A DNA stretch of 55,698 bases, from the NCBI GenBank assembly GCA_964545415.1, contig CAZJFP010000008.1, positions 1 to 55,698 on the forward strand, read 5' to 3'. The notes below the pieces were generated by a model that saw nothing but the letters and a program-made list of their open reading frames with translations, made no database searches and was not told the DNA's origin. The stretch is from CAJBLF01 sp964545415 (GTDB lineage Bacteria; Patescibacteriota; Gracilibacteria; Absconditabacterales; Absconditicoccaceae). Position numbers and translations under genes: made by a program. This document shows, in pieces, positions 1-10,807 of the stretch (its first letter is position 1; the number at the start of each line of letters is the position of its first letter).

Positions 1-54
1 ACCCGCGATCTTTGGTTTACGATACCACTGCTCTACCAGCTGAGCTACCCCGGC
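1..54 (-). tRNA. tRNA-Thr (CGU), 3' part missing at window edge
   Basis: On the minus strand the sequence begins GCCGGGGTAGCTCAGCTGG and folds into acceptor 5' strand, D arm (GCTC/GAGC) and an anticodon arm with loop ATCGTAA, giving anticodon CGT. The start and the G27-A43 mismatch resemble E. coli tRNA-Thr(CGU). The variable loop begins a T arm that runs off the window, so the 3' half is not visible. Confidence 0.85.
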
Positions 55-60
55 ATATCT

Positions 61-399
61 TTATTCTCGATACAGATCAGTATCAGCATAATTCACCTTG
101 AATGCAAGATATATATACTCCTGATCAGTTTCATTCACCACAGTATGTATATCATTGGGTTCTAAGACAAGCATATCGCCCCTTTTAGGAAATATTTTCT
201 CGTCATTGACTATCCAATATCAATTATCTGTCAGGAAATAAAATATTTCTGTCTGTATTTTATGATGATGAGCTTTAGCTGTTTCATGAGGAGGTATACA
301 AATCTCTTGTATCCTATTTCATTGATGTCCTTCCCATAATATTTTCTTATCATATCAAGGATTGTGTTGTCGTTCAATGTTTCATGATACGAATTTCAT
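61..399 (-). CDS. Cupin-domain protein
   Basis: A 112-residue single-domain cupin. Motif 1 is visible as ETAKAHHHKIQTEIFYLTDNG (three adjacent histidines, then Glu and Gly) and motif 2 as GDMLVLEPNDIHTVVN with its histidine. These residues form the usual metal site of a small beta-barrel. The substrate cannot be inferred; relatives include sugar isomerases, dioxygenases and non-enzymatic sensors. Several glycines (for example in SGNIER and DNGYW) are UGA codons. The ATG at 399 is the only good start before an in-frame TAG at 421-423. It lies just downstream of a small gene and aspS on the same strand. Confidence 0.75.
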
Positions 400-420
400 A
401 ATCAAATAACAAGAATTAAA

Positions 421-627
421 CTATATACTAGCAGTAGTCGCTTCTATTTTTGTTATATGGAAACGACTAGCTCTTTCTTTTTTTCTGAATTTTTTCTGTA
501 CGGGTTCAAGTGCCATAGCCAACTGATGATTTATATTTGCCGTCACGTCACGGGACAAGGTAACGACTTTTCATTCCTCTTCAAGTCTTTTGATGATTTT
601 CTGGGCCATTCATTCTAAGACGACCAT
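421..627 (-). CDS. Small hypothetical protein (68 aa)
   Basis: Reads as a basic, helix-prone protein with segments AQKIIKRLEEEGKVVTLSRD and HQLAMALEPVQKKFRKKERA. I do not recognise the family. The two in-frame UGAs fall where glycine is plausible (LEGMA and EEGK). It starts 22 nt after the aspS stop and ends 21 nt before the cupin start, so it is probably cotranscribed with them. The ATG at 627 is chosen because it is the first in the conserved-looking reading; the frame stays open a little further upstream. It could be a small RNA- or DNA-binding protein, but nothing shows this directly. Confidence 0.5.
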
Positions 628-649
628 AAACGAAAACACATAAATAAAA

Positions 650-2410
650 CTATTTCTCTTTCGGTAAATTCAATTTGATATGTAATTCATCCAACTGATG
701 CTGATCGACATTGGACGGAGCACCCATCATCACATCCTGCGCTCTTCCTGACTTAGGGAACGCATACACTTCCCTGATATTCTCTTCGTCTTTTAATATC
801 ATCAACAATCTATCGAATCCGATAGCGAATCAGCCATGCGGCGGAGGTCAGAATTGGAATGCCTCATACATTGCTCCGAACTTCTGCTTGATTTCCTCCT
901 CTCCCCTTCCGACCAATCTGAATGCTTCTAATAATAATTCAGGATCATGATTACGGATAGATCATGAAAGGATTTCATAGCCGTTACACGAAAGATCATA
1001 TTGTTCTGAGTAGATATCCAATTTATTCTCCTTTTTCAATTCTTCCCATCATCATTTGACGATAGAGAACGGATTGTGGCAGAAATCGAGCTTACCCTCA
1101 TCATTCATTTCATACAATGGGAAATCCTCTATCCAGCAGAATGCAAGATCATCTTTGTCTATAGTAAGATATTTATCTCTGATATATGTCCTCAATCTTC
1201 CGAGGGATGTGATCACGACAGCATAGGTGTCAGCAACGAACAACACGGTATCACCTTCTCTCGCTCCTGTCTTGGCTTTGATGATTTCCGTCTCTTCAGG
1301 ACTGAGAAATTTAGCGATAGAGCCTTTCACTCACTCAGCATCGAAGCTGATATAGGCGAGTCATTTCGCTTTATTCTTCTTCACTTCTTCAGTAAGTTCA
1401 TCAGCCTCTTTTCTGCTCAATACCTTATTCTCAAACCTCATCGCTTTGATAGTTCATCCATTCGTCACGGTATCTTTGAACACGGAAAAGCCTGAATTAG
1501 CAAAATCTTGTGTCATATCTACGAGCTCCATGTCGAACCTCAAATCAGGCTTATCGCTTCCGTAAATATCAACCGCTTCCCTATGTTTGAGTCTTTTGAA
1601 CGCAACCGTGATCTTTTTATGCGGTGACAATGTAGGGATAAGGGCATTCATATATCATTCAACCACCTGATAGACATCTTCTTGATTGACGAACGACATC
1701 TCGCAGTCTATCTGATAGAATTCACAGGAATGCCTATCCGCTCTCGGATCTTCGTCTCTAAAACATGGAGCTATCTGGACATATTTATCGACACCTCCCA
1801 CCATCAATAATTGTTTGTACTGTTGAGGCGCTTGCGGCAATGCATAGAATTGCCCAGGATTGATCCTGGAAGGAACAAGATAATCCCTTGCTCATTCTGG
1901 AGAAGAGACCGTAAATATAGGAGTCTGTACATCGACGAATCATCTTTCGCTGAACCGATTTCTCGTGAATGCGAGCATTTTTGACCTAAACAAGACGTTA
2001 TCCAAGACTTTTTTTCTTCTCAGATCTAGATATCTATGCTTGAATCTATTTTCCTCACTGGTATTCGGCTCATCAACGATAGGAAATGGCAAAAGCTTGG
2101 CCTTAGTAAGGACTTTAACCTCGCTCGCATTGATTTCTATCTCTCAAGTCGCCATACCCGCATTGATCATATTCTCGGGTCTTTTAACAACTTCTCAGAT
2201 CACCTGGATGACATATTCAGAAGTGATATCAGGCAACGCTATAGGAGATTTCGCAGGATCATGAGTGATCTGGGTGATACCATATCTATCGCGGAGATCG
2301 ATGAACGTCATTCCTCACAGATTTCTCACTTTATTGACCCGTCAACAAAGCGTGACGTGATTTCAGGCGTGTTTAGCCGTCAATTCTCAGCAGGTATGCG
2401 TGCGATACAT
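650..2410 (-). CDS. aspS: Aspartyl-tRNA synthetase
   Basis: Charges tRNA-Asp in the cytoplasm. The 586-residue protein is close to the usual bacterial length (about 590). The N-terminus MYRTHTCGELTAKHAGNHVT leads into the OB-fold anticodon-binding domain. Class II motif 2 (FRDEDPRADRHSCEFYQID) lies near residues 213-232, and the C-terminus AQDVMMGAPSNVDQHQLDEL is the conserved bacterial AspRS tail containing motif 3 just before it. The GAD insertion domain expected of bacterial-type AspRS sits in the second half. UGA encodes glycine at several conserved positions, including the TCGEL segment. The terminator UAG is at 650-652. First gene of a short minus-strand run with the small protein and cupin downstream. 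Confidence 0.95.
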
Positions 2411-2502
2411 TATTTCATAATACCAAAAATAAAGAAAAAGAGTAACGAATACATCATATGTATACAATTACTCCTTTTTATCAAGAAATTCTAGGAAATT
2501 TA

Positions 2503-3006
2503 TTAAGGTTTTTTTAGAATAAGGACAATATCATTATTGGGACAAATTAATGCATCTACCAGACGATCAGAATATGCACGTATCATTTTATGATAAAATT
2601 TTTTCGAATCTGTAGATTCAAAAGGCATAATATAGACATCTTCCACTCATGCATGTTGAAATACATCAATTACTTTACCGAACAGTTCCTTTCAAAGATG
2701 TTTAATAGGAGATTCTAGAACATGAGTATGATAAAAAAGTTGATTATGTATTTTTTCAGGATATTCAACTCACATAAGATTAGCAGTATAAAATGATTTT
2801 ATACGACCATGCACTCACGTCATTGTTATTCTAGAAAATCATAGAGAGAATAACATGTTATTATCATGATAATTTTGGAATATATCTGTAGCTGCGACAC
2901 TAGAGACAATGTCATAAGAAATACTCTCACGTATCTGATCTACATGACGAGCAGGACGCATAGAAGCAGGAATCAATATATTAGGATACTTAGGTATAGC
3001 ATTCAT
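2503..3006 (-). CDS. GNAT-like acetyltransferase (probable)
   Basis: A 167-residue protein. The central segment KHLGKELFGKVIDVFQHAGV followed by DVYIMPFESTDSKKFYHKM resembles GNAT motif A and the following strand-helix: a glycine turn before a long helix, then an S-x-x-FY-x-K helix near the C-terminus. The N-terminal half has no clear match. Glycine in KHLGKELF is UGA. The gene starts 26 nt downstream of the RND permease stop and may be cotranscribed with the pump. Substrate unknown. The family call rests on pattern alone and could be wrong. Confidence 0.5.
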
Positions 3007-3032
3007 AACAAAGAATAAAGCAACATAAAAAT

Positions 3033-6000
3033 TTAATCAGTATAATATTCCTTATTCACCAGATTCATCAACGACGGGATATAGAGCAACGTAATAAAAA
3101 AGGAAACAATAAGTCCTCCTATGAATCAAATTGCCATAGATCAGAACAGTTCATCTTTCATAGCAAGTATCACCAATCACGTGATAGTAACAGCTTTAGT
3201 GAGAAATATAGGAATAAATCTCTCGGCAATGCTTTGCTGGAAGCTATCGACAACAGACATTCACTTTTCCTGATAGTAATATTTAAAATCCTCGATATGG
3301 ATCAACGCCTGATTGACTCAGACTCCCATGACACCAAAAATCCCTATCATTGCAGGAAACGTCAGATCATATCAGGTGAGAGCAAGAATAACAATCGTTC
3401 ATCCTATGGACAAAAAAACACTGGAAACGATGACGATAGCATATTTGATATTATTGAATTGGATAATAAGTACAAGGATCATCAAGACAAGTCCAATAAT
3501 CATAGCTTTGGACAAATCCGTAGAACTTTGTTCTTGAGAGGCAATATCTCACGAGCTCGTTTTTTCCAATCATGCCGGTAAAGGATGTCTTTTGATGACT
3601 TCATCAATCGCCAAGGTAATATCGCTCAACGCCGCACTATCCAATTTATCGGCCTGAAAAGCGATATTTCTCTTACCATCTTCTCTCGTGATCGCATTAA
3701 TTTCTGCCTGCAATTGTTTTTCCTTGATGATCTGTTCAAGCGTCACTTTACCTATTTTCGTCTGTTCGACAGCAATATCAGTAGACAAGAACGCATTCAA
3801 GGAAAGCGCCTCATCACCAAAATCAGAGAACTCTTTTATTTTGACGCCATTGGATGTGTATCCGTCATTTTTCAAGGCAAGCAACGGAGTAACCGCAGAA
3901 AAGCTTGTGATTCACAATGATTTGGCTTTGTTTTCATCTAACACATAAACGATCTTTCCATTAGTATACTCGATAGAGATACCGACATTAAACACACCAG
4001 GGATAGCTTTGATCTCAGGCAATATCTCTTGCACATAATCATTGATCTGCTGATAATCGTCACCGACGATATTGAATGCTACCGGTTTACCTCATCATCC
4101 TCATGCCTGGACAGTAAACGAAGAAATATCCGCAATAAAAGCATATTTTGTTTTCAAGGCAGCAAGCAATTCCTGCTGCATCTGTTCTACAATCTGATAC
4201 GAAGTGATATCCCTTTCTTCACTACTTATCAATCTAATAGTAAATGAGCTTACATTACTTCCCACACTTCATCATCACTGAAGAGAATATCATTGTCCGA
4301 GGTCGATAGTTATATCTTCAGCAATATCAGGAAGCATTGTCTGAAAATATTTCAAGGTCGCTTTGGCTATTTTGGAAGTATATTCTTGATTCGTCTCAAG
4401 AGTGATACCTGGAGGATACGTGACATTCATCCATATATTATTGGAATCGATATTGCCCATAAAGGTGAATTTGACTACACCAAGCGGGATAAGCGACAGC
4501 GCTCAGACGAAGAAAAACAGGAACATAAAAATAATTCCTCTGGATCACCATCTCGATTGGTTGTTGCGATGATATCGACCTGCGAATTTCACGCCCGTCC
4601 TCTCCAAAAACGACAAAGAGGATGAGGGATGATATTCCGCTCATGACCTAAAGAAAAACAATGCCAGCACCGGCAAGATAAACATAGTTACCACCAAAGA
4701 AATCGCTAAATTGGAAACGATAGTGACCGGCATGGATCTGATATATTCGCCGATGATGCCCGTCAATCAGAAATACAACGGGATGAAGATGACGATTGTC
4801 GTTAGTGTTCAGAAAAATATCGCTTTGCCATAATTTTTGAGAGAATCAGCTATCGCCTGCCGAATATTGCCAGCAAATTTTTGGAGTCCGACGACGATTC
4901 CCTGGGTAATCACGATCAGATTATCAATCATTATTCAGAGAACGAGAATCAGTGCAAAAGAAACGATATTATTGAAACTATATCCTATAGCTTTGAGATA
5001 GATGAAATTACCGAGATAGACAATCAAAAAGGAAATCATGATAAGCCAAGACGATTTCCATCAGAGAAACAAAAGAATGATACAAAAAACCAACAACGCC
5101 GTCTCCCAAAAATTCTCAATAAAAAGTCCGTATGTCTTCTGTATACTTTCCTTCTCAGAAAGCGTCTCTATGAATTGCAGATCAGGAGCAGTTGTTGCAT
5201 ATGACGTCACGACAGCTTTGAGCTCATCGACAAAAGCGTCAATGCTATATCAAGGCGATTTTTTGATCTGAAAAGACAAGGCATTTTGCGTGATTCCTCA
5301 AGAAAGATCAACGATGGAAAATGATTTTTTATCTGACGCTGCATATCAAAAATACACCGTTGCGACATCCCTAAGTTTTACAGATTTACCAGCAGTATTG
5401 AGGAGATCATAATTTTTGAGCTGTTCAAGCAATCAGGTAAGATCTGCAGCATAATTGGTTATCTCAAACGAATAGAGTTTACCAGCAACATCTTTTTTGT
5501 CCACCGGAAATTTTACAAATGCGTTTTTGAGCTGATTGACTGCCAGTGAAAAATCAAGTTCCAACAAAGCCAATTTTTCAGCATCAAAAGTGATTTTGAC
5601 TTCCTGTATCGGTTTTCAGATAACCGTGATATCAGAAACTCAAGGGACAGAATTAAGCTGATCCTCCAAAACTTTGAGTTTTTGATACATAGCTTGCGTA
5701 GGTATATCTCAGGCGACAGAAAACGAATAGACCGGAGAATCATTGATATCTATTTTTTTGAAGACAGGATATTTCACATCACTAGGAAGCGAAGGATAAA
5801 CCTGGTCGATGACGGATTTGATATCATTGGTCGCATCGACATCGCTCTTGGAGTGATCAAATTCGATCATAATCGTCCCAAAATTATAGTAGCACGAAGA
5901 ACTAATATGCTTCACCGCTGTAATAGATTTTAATTTCTGTTCCAGAGGCACGACTACCTGTTCTTCTATCGATGCAGGATCCGCACCGAGATAGCTGAAA

Positions 6001-6137
6001 CTGATATAATAATACGGAATATTTATCGATGGCTGAGATTCCTTAGGAATCGTGAAAATGCTCATAGCACCATAAACGGCTACAAACACCGTAAACACCA
6101 ATATCGCCACTTTGTTGTTTCTCAAGAACTTGACCAT
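3033..6137 (-). CDS. RND-family efflux permease (AcrB/HAE type)
   Basis: Inner-membrane proton-driven exporter of about 1034 residues, the standard RND length. The N-terminus has TM1 followed by SIFTIPKESQPSINIPYYYI and SYLGADPASIEEQVVVPLEQ, the conserved first periplasmic segment. TM4 contains LGIMIDNLIVITQGIVVGLQ near residue 405, where AcrB carries its proton-relay Asp pair; one Asp is kept. TM10-11 reads GVMGVGVNQALIHIEDFKYY. Many transmembrane glycines are UGA. ATG at 6137 is preferred, with TTG at 6146 as an alternative. The adaptor lies immediately upstream. No outer-membrane channel is encoded nearby, which fits an organism thought to have one membrane. Likely role: export of a lipid, peptide or drug. 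Confidence 0.93.
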
Positions 6138-6245
6138 ACCAAACAACTAATAATAAAATGCAAAGATTGAAAGATTGAAAGATTGAAACATTAATTCTCC
6201 ATTTTTCAATATTTCAATTCTCAATTTTCAATTTTAAATTTTCAA
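6138..6245. repeat. AT-rich TTTCAAT/ATTGAAA spacer between adaptor and permease genes
   Basis: About 100 nt made of imperfect copies of GATTGAAA and TCAATTTT. No gene is seen. The same motif family recurs at 12271-12367, so it is a dispersed simple repeat that has expanded between two genes of one operon. Confidence 0.7.
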
Positions 6246-7949
6246 TTATTTCACTATTTCATCTCACAAACTCAAACCACTCAAAATCTGAACATATTCA
6301 TTATTGATATCTCATAATTTCACATAAATATTTTGAATTCACGATCCGACTTTTTTTCTGATCAGATTACCCTCAAGTCTCGGACTGATGTACTGCAAGG
6401 GAATCCGGATATCGTTTTTGTCTGCAGATTGTGATAGCGTAATAGACACTCTTTCATTTTCTTTCACAGTGAATTTGACCACTGGTATCTCGTAGACATA
6501 ATTCTGGGTTACAGGATCTTTGTACGGATATTCATACAGTACTACTCATGTTCAGAGAAATTGCCCCCATTGATCAGAAATAGCGACTTTACTACCCAGC
6601 GCTAGCCTTTGATACGAGAATATCTGAATACTCGTATTAGACGCATCAGTAGGCGTTATTTGACACAGCAACGTATTTGGGGCAAGCTTATTATCTTCAC
6701 CAAGTGCCCTGATTTTGACTACTCAATCTACACCAGCATATAAAATTTCACCTTCAAGCGAATTGGAAAGTACGGCGATATTCTGTTGTAACGTAAGCAA
6801 TTGATTTTTGAGTGACATGAGCTGAATCGTCTGACTTTCATCGGAAGAATTTAATTGGTTCGCTAATGTTTTCTGTGCCAGCTGCAGACTCGCCTTCTGA
6901 TTTTCGATCTGCAGTTTAGTGGACTCAGCAGTATTATCATTGAAATTATCCGTATTGGTCTCAAGCGTTTTGATCTGGCTATTATAGGTATTTTTCACCG
7001 AATCATACGAAGAAGCTAACGTATCAAAAGCGGATTTGCTGCCAACAAACGTACTCGCCAAAGTCGTGAATGCCGTAGAAAGCGTATCTATCGAAAGTCC
7101 TGCCGTACTCGATTGCGGAAGTAGAGCAGATGGCGTAGTTGCATTGATTCCACGAGCAGCTAAGCTCATCAAATCAGACATATCAGACAAATAATCAGAA
7201 AATTCACTCGCACTCATACTATCAGACACCTTACGATTGAGTCTCGCATACTCCGAAACAATTTCTTGTTTGAGACTAGGATCAGTATCAGAGACAGGCA
7301 AAGCACCAGCGAACACGTCATTAACTTTTTTTAATGCATCCTTGATCATAATCAGATACTGTTTATATGCATTGGCGATACTTGTCTTCATCTTGTCTAT
7401 ATCTACAGATTTTGAAGTTTTCAAGGTTGTATATTGCTGCTCCAAAAGTTCTTCCTGATATTCCAATGAAGAATCGGTATATCACTGTGTCTTTTTCAGG
7501 TTTTCAAGTAAAGTGGAATTATTCTCATATTGATCACGAAGGATAGCTTGTTGAATAGCCAACGTATCTTCCGTCAAAGAAAAAATAGAAGTAAGATTAT
7601 GCAATTGTTCCTGGAGAACAGAAAGCTGAATAGCGGAATTTTGATAGGTCATATCGTCTTCATTTGGGGTTATCTTAGCGATAATAGTGCTTCTAGAAAT
7701 CTCTTTACCAGGCTGACAATTGATATAATCAAGTACACCTCCTCTATTGCTCACAATATTTTTGATACTATCGGCGATAACGGTTCCGTATAGTGTCGTC
7801 TGAAACACGGGAGAAACACCTACCGTATAGCTCGTAGTGAATCACTGAACAGTTCAGGTAGAGATTAAGGTATCATCAGTCTGAGTTCAGCATCCAGCAA
7901 GCAAGAAAAGCACAGCCAAAACAATGATCATAGAATAGAAACGTTTCAT
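6246..7949 (-). CDS. RND adaptor (membrane fusion) lipoprotein
   Basis: A 567-residue HlyD/AcrA-type periplasmic adaptor partnering the downstream permease. It starts MKRFYSMIIVLAVLFLLAGC, a lipoprotein signal with lipobox LAGC; the residue after the Cys is a UGA glycine. A lipoyl-like segment (GGVLDYINCQPGKEI) near residue 70 is followed by an unusually long stretch of helical heptads rich in Gln, Leu and Ser (roughly residues 95-400), then the beta-barrel end YISPRLEGNLIRKKVGSGIQ. It is longer than typical adaptors (about 350-450 residues) because of the long coiled coil. Separated from the permease by repeat DNA but probably in one transcript. Confidence 0.88.
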
Positions 7950-7977
7950 CAGATACAACAAAAGATATAAATCAGAG

Positions 7978-8193
7978 TTATTTTTTCATCTCTGCGTGAA
8001 CATATTGGAGAAACTTCGGAACATCGTCTGACTTGATCATTCCGATCGCCATATCACCCTTGGAAATAATCATCAGATCATCACCTGGTTTGATACCCAA
8101 AAGTTCTCTGACATCCTTGGGAATAACTATTTGCGACTTAGGTCATACCGTAGCTTTACCGTGCATTTTTACCGTTAAATCACAAGCATTCAT
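7978..8193 (-). CDS. AbrB/SpoVT-type DNA-binding regulator
   Basis: A 71-residue swapped-hairpin transcription factor. The core is KATVGPKSQIVIPKDVRELL then GIKPGDDLMIISKGD, the AbrB signature in which the first strand and helix bind DNA as a dimer. Glycine in TVGPKS is UGA. It lies 28 nt upstream of the adaptor gene on the same strand, so it may regulate the RND pump operon; that is inference from position. It could equally be the antitoxin half of a lost pair, as no toxin gene is adjacent. Confidence 0.82.
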
Positions 8194-8284
8194 AGATACA
8201 CAATACGTAATAAAAGTTGGAAAAGTTCTACAAACTTAATAATTTTAAAGATAAAGTCAATACTGTAATTTATAATAAACAAAA

Positions 8285-8306
8285 AAAGACGGCAAAAGCC
8301 GTCTTT
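8285..8306 (-). terminator. Intrinsic terminator after the membrane protein at 8329-8721
   Basis: AAAGACGGC and GCCGTCTTT form a 9-bp stem around AAAA. On the minus strand the stem is followed by a run of T, so it ends transcription of the gene at 8329-8721. It separates that gene from the AbrB regulator. Confidence 0.85.
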
Positions 8307-8328
8307 CAGTATATAATAATAGATTATT

Positions 8329-8721
8329 CTACATTTTAACCAATGCTATCCAAGTCAGGAATGCAGCAAAAAGGATGACAATCACTCCCCAGAGAAGCAA
8401 TCCTGTAGCAGTAGAAAGGAACATCTTGTATTTAGTCTGTCCTCGTGTGGGGAATCGGAGCAGCACCAATCATTTCAACAAAGAGATATAGCCGAAAATA
8501 GAAAAGGTCATTGCCCAACCTTGATCGAATTTTTGATAGACACTGAGAAAGAAAAATCAGATGATCAGCGTAATAAATGCTCGAATCCTAATGATGTCGA
8601 GATTTTTCAAGGTTTTTTCCATAATAGATTTGAATGTCTTCGGAGTGAAGATCATAGGTAATCCGAATGCTACGATAAAGAAAGCTGTCCGGAGCAATAA
8701 GAGTTCTGGAAATGTGAACAT
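8329..8721 (-). CDS. Small integral membrane protein, unknown function
   Basis: A 130-residue protein with four hydrophobic segments: LLLLRTAFFIVAFGLPMIF, IRAFITLIIGFFFLSVY, a central MTFSIFGYISLLKGLVLL and the C-terminal TGLLLWGVIVILFAAFLTWI. A basic loop with KTFKSIMEKTLKN lies on one face. I do not recognise the family. UGA glycines fall in IIGFFFL and LKGLVLL, which supports the reading. A strong terminator follows it, so it is transcribed on its own or from the HIT gene upstream. Confidence 0.7.
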
Positions 8722-8748
8722 GAGAGAAAGAATAAGAAAATAAAAAAA

Positions 8749-8768
8749 TTATCCCCTGAGAGGGATAA
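8749..8768 (-). terminator. Hairpin with T run, terminator or attenuator
   Basis: On the minus strand TTATCCC and GGGGATAA pair across a short loop and are followed by TTTTTTTATTTT. It lies between the HIT protein/45-aa frame and the membrane protein at 8329-8721, so it could end the HIT transcript or attenuate the next gene. Confidence 0.6.
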
Positions 8769-8886
8769 TAGGGATATGTTTGAAGAGTGAGAAAATGTTC
8801 TTGGCAACACGGGAGATAATGCCCTGTCTTTTTGGCATACAGGGAGTGGTCTCTGGCGATCTTTCCATAGTTTCTTTTTGCTGCAT
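8749..8886 (-). CDS. Possible 45-aa basic peptide
   Basis: An ATG-started frame reading MQQKETMERSPETTPCMPKR then a hydrophobic-basic end ISRVAKNIFSLFKHIPIIPL. It starts 23 nt after the HIT gene stop. Its last codons lie inside the hairpin at 8749-8768, so it might be a leader peptide or chance frame. No family recognised. Confidence 0.35.
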   Translation of the reverse strand: MQQKETMERSPETTPCMPKRQGIISRVAKNIFSLFKHIPIIPLRG

Positions 8887-8909
8887 GGCAACAAAGAGCG
8901 ATAAAAAGA

Positions 8910-9305
8910 TTATTTGATTATTTGATCCGCAAGCTTTTGGAGTTCGTTCATATCAGCCATAGTATGTCAGGTCAATCATCACTCAAAAGATTTTCCTCAT
9001 CGAAACGGATAGAACTTCACATGTGCATGAGGCACTTGCAATCATTCAACCACCATACCAACCCTTTCAACTCACAATCACTTCTTCATCAACTCGATGA
9101 CTTTTTTACTGGCCAACATAAGATCCGCGTATATTACATCATCCATCAAGAATATATCAGAATCATAATGCTGTTTAGGCAATATCAAGGTTTGTCCTTT
9201 GCATGCAGGGAATACATCCAATAATGCGACAAATATATCATCTTCCCATATTTTGACACTCGGTATTTCTCACGCGACTATCTTACAAAAAATACAATCA
9301 GACAT
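8910..9305 (-). CDS. HIT-family nucleotide hydrolase
   Basis: A 131-residue histidine-triad protein: MSDCIFCKIVAGEIPSVKIW is the typical N-terminus with paired cysteines. LLDVFPACKGQTLILPKQHY is the conserved middle segment, and VPHAHVKFYP is the active-site motif. The third histidine of H-x-H-x-H is lysine, a variant also known in archaeal HIT proteins. The end GHTMADMNELQKLADQI is typical. UGA encodes at least seven glycines, including KGLGVERV and FRGGKSFEGG. Probable role is hydrolysis of adenosine phosphoramidates or dinucleotides. No operon partner is obvious. Confidence 0.9.
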
Positions 9306-9355
9306 ATACTAGATGATAAAATGATAAAAGCGCTTCGCGCGATAAATTGATAAAA

Positions 9356-9706
9356 CTAAATCAATGACAATATAAACTTATAAATCATTATATTTATATG
9401 CAAGCACTCTTTTGTAAAATAATCGAATTGCTCTTGGGTTACGTATCAGAAGTCTAAAGCATGATAAAGCATATTTCTGACTTCTCCGCACGATCACTTT
9501 GAATAATAAAGAAAGCGTATAAATTCTTTGTTCGATGCTCTTTCACGTCATTCTGCTATATTGTTTCCTATAGATATACTAGCCCTCATAATCTGATCCT
9601 GAAAACTTCGATTTCTAAATGTTCTATCATAAAAGATTATTCATAAATCCTGTACTAATTTTCTAGATAACTTTCGTATATCCAGACTTTCAAATTTCTC
9701 AGCCAT
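9356..9706 (-). CDS. Four-helix bundle protein (23S rRNA IVP family)
   Basis: A 116-residue protein of the small four-helix-bundle family first noticed in 23S rRNA intervening sequences. Diagnostic segments are MRASISIGNNIAEG, NKEFIRFLYYSKGS and CGEVRNMLYHALDFGYVTQE. The function of these proteins is unknown; they form homo-oligomers and are often found beside repeats or in variable regions. UGA encodes glycine in YSKGSCGE and LDFGYV. It belongs to a different subgroup from the copies at 19423, 23808 and 50363. The flanks are gene-poor and repeat-rich. Confidence 0.9.
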
Positions 9707-9871
9707 TAAACGAATAAAAACAATAAAATAATGTTTATCGCATGGCTACAGGTATTTTAGCATTTTATGAGAGTTTTTCAAGCACAATAAAAAAAACTAT
9801 AGTACATTACTATAGCAAATTTCATCATTTCATCATTTTATCATTTCATCACGAACGTAGTGAGTTTATAA

Positions 9872-10153
9872 GGTAAGGAAGAAAGCCACAAACAGAATAT
9901 AGCAGTCTAAGAATACCAACAAAGAGAACTTTGTAAGTAAACAACAAAGACAACAACTCAAGATCATTTACTACTAGCATGATAGAAAGATAAACTCTCA
10001 ACTAAGACCCATAGATACCAATACTATAATCGAGATAGCAAAGCTAGTCTTGCCACAACGACGTTGAAGTAGAGAACAAACAGGAATTAGTAGATGGATG
10101 AGCGATGCAAACCGGTGAGGGTAAGCAAAGTATCTATTTATGACCTCCTTCCT
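9872..10153 (+). ncRNA. Candidate structured RNA 1
   Basis: No open frame is convincing in 9707-10807. This part starts TAAGGAAGAAAGCCACA and ends with CTCCTTCC, so AGGAAG (9876-9881) can pair with CTTCCT (10148-10153) as a closing stem about 265 nt apart. Its start matches candidate 2 (TAAGGAAGAAGGAACCACA). It is richer in G and C than the surrounding DNA. The strand is assumed from the shared 5' motif. It does not match RNase P RNA, tmRNA or SRP RNA motifs that I know. Confidence 0.35.
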
Positions 10154-10281
10154 ATAGCATACATCAGCAGAGCGAATATATGGTATGGGAAGATGATTAC
10201 GATATCATTATAACCATAATTTTTTATTTGTCAAATTTTCGAGGACTTTTTTTGGATTGATTTTACCCATGATCATTTTTG

Positions 10282-10589
10282 AGTAAGGAAGAAGGAACCA
10301 CATATGAAATGCTGCAAGAACGATATATCGGATACAGCGGATACGATACAAGCAAAGGTATACACAAAACGGTATACAACGGTTTTTGACTGTACTATAT
10401 GGACTAGTGAAGGCTATATACAGCAGAGAAAAGCGTAATACTACAGTAAAGTAATAAACAATAGGCAGTTTTGTTTTTGTTTTTGGTAGCACTTTTCGAT
10501 ACTGATAACATAGCGGAAAACGCTAGAATACAGCAAGTAGACCGATAGTGTGTCGCATCATAGTCATATGCAAGACCTTCTTCCGTATC
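10282..10589 (+). ncRNA. Candidate structured RNA 2
   Basis: GGAAGAAGG (10287-10295) pairs perfectly with CCTTCTTCC (10576-10584), closing a roughly 300-nt region. Inside are smaller hairpins such as GTATAC...GTATAC and the palindrome CGATATATCG. The 5' end is shared with candidate 1 about 410 nt upstream, which suggests two related elements. No coding frame is supported. Downstream is glyS, so a role as a long leader is possible but not shown. Confidence 0.4.
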
Positions 10590-10807
10590 AAAATTATACT
10601 CAGAAAAAGAAATAATGCAAATTTTTGAAGACATTTTTTTGTTATCACAAATCCGGAAAAGTTCTGAAGGACACAAAAAAAAGGAATAAAAACAATTATG
10701 AATTGAAAAAGAAGCATATTTTTCTATATTCTCAACATACAAACGTTCAAACGTTTCATTATCTTGTCTTTTCATTATTTCATCATTTTAACATTTTAGC
10801 ATTTAGT

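Noticed and set aside
2036..2494. A 152-codon plus-strand frame opposite aspS, and similar long frames opposite the RND permease, serS and prs.
   Set aside because: They lie antisense to well-supported enzymes and arise from codon bias on the other strand.
7978..8193. AbrB-like protein as an antitoxin of a MazF/VapC-type pair.
   Set aside because: No toxin-like gene lies next to it; a regulator of the RND operon is as likely.
9872..10153. RNase P RNA, because of ACAGAA and AGGAAG strings.
   Set aside because: The conserved CR-I and CR-V motifs are not in the right order or spacing, and P4 cannot be formed from the visible sequence.
10208..10775. Two overlapping minus-strand frames of 90-120 codons between the four-helix-bundle gene and glyS.
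   Set aside because: Cys/Tyr/Phe-rich, low-quality composition, no domain, and they run antisense through the candidate structured RNAs.
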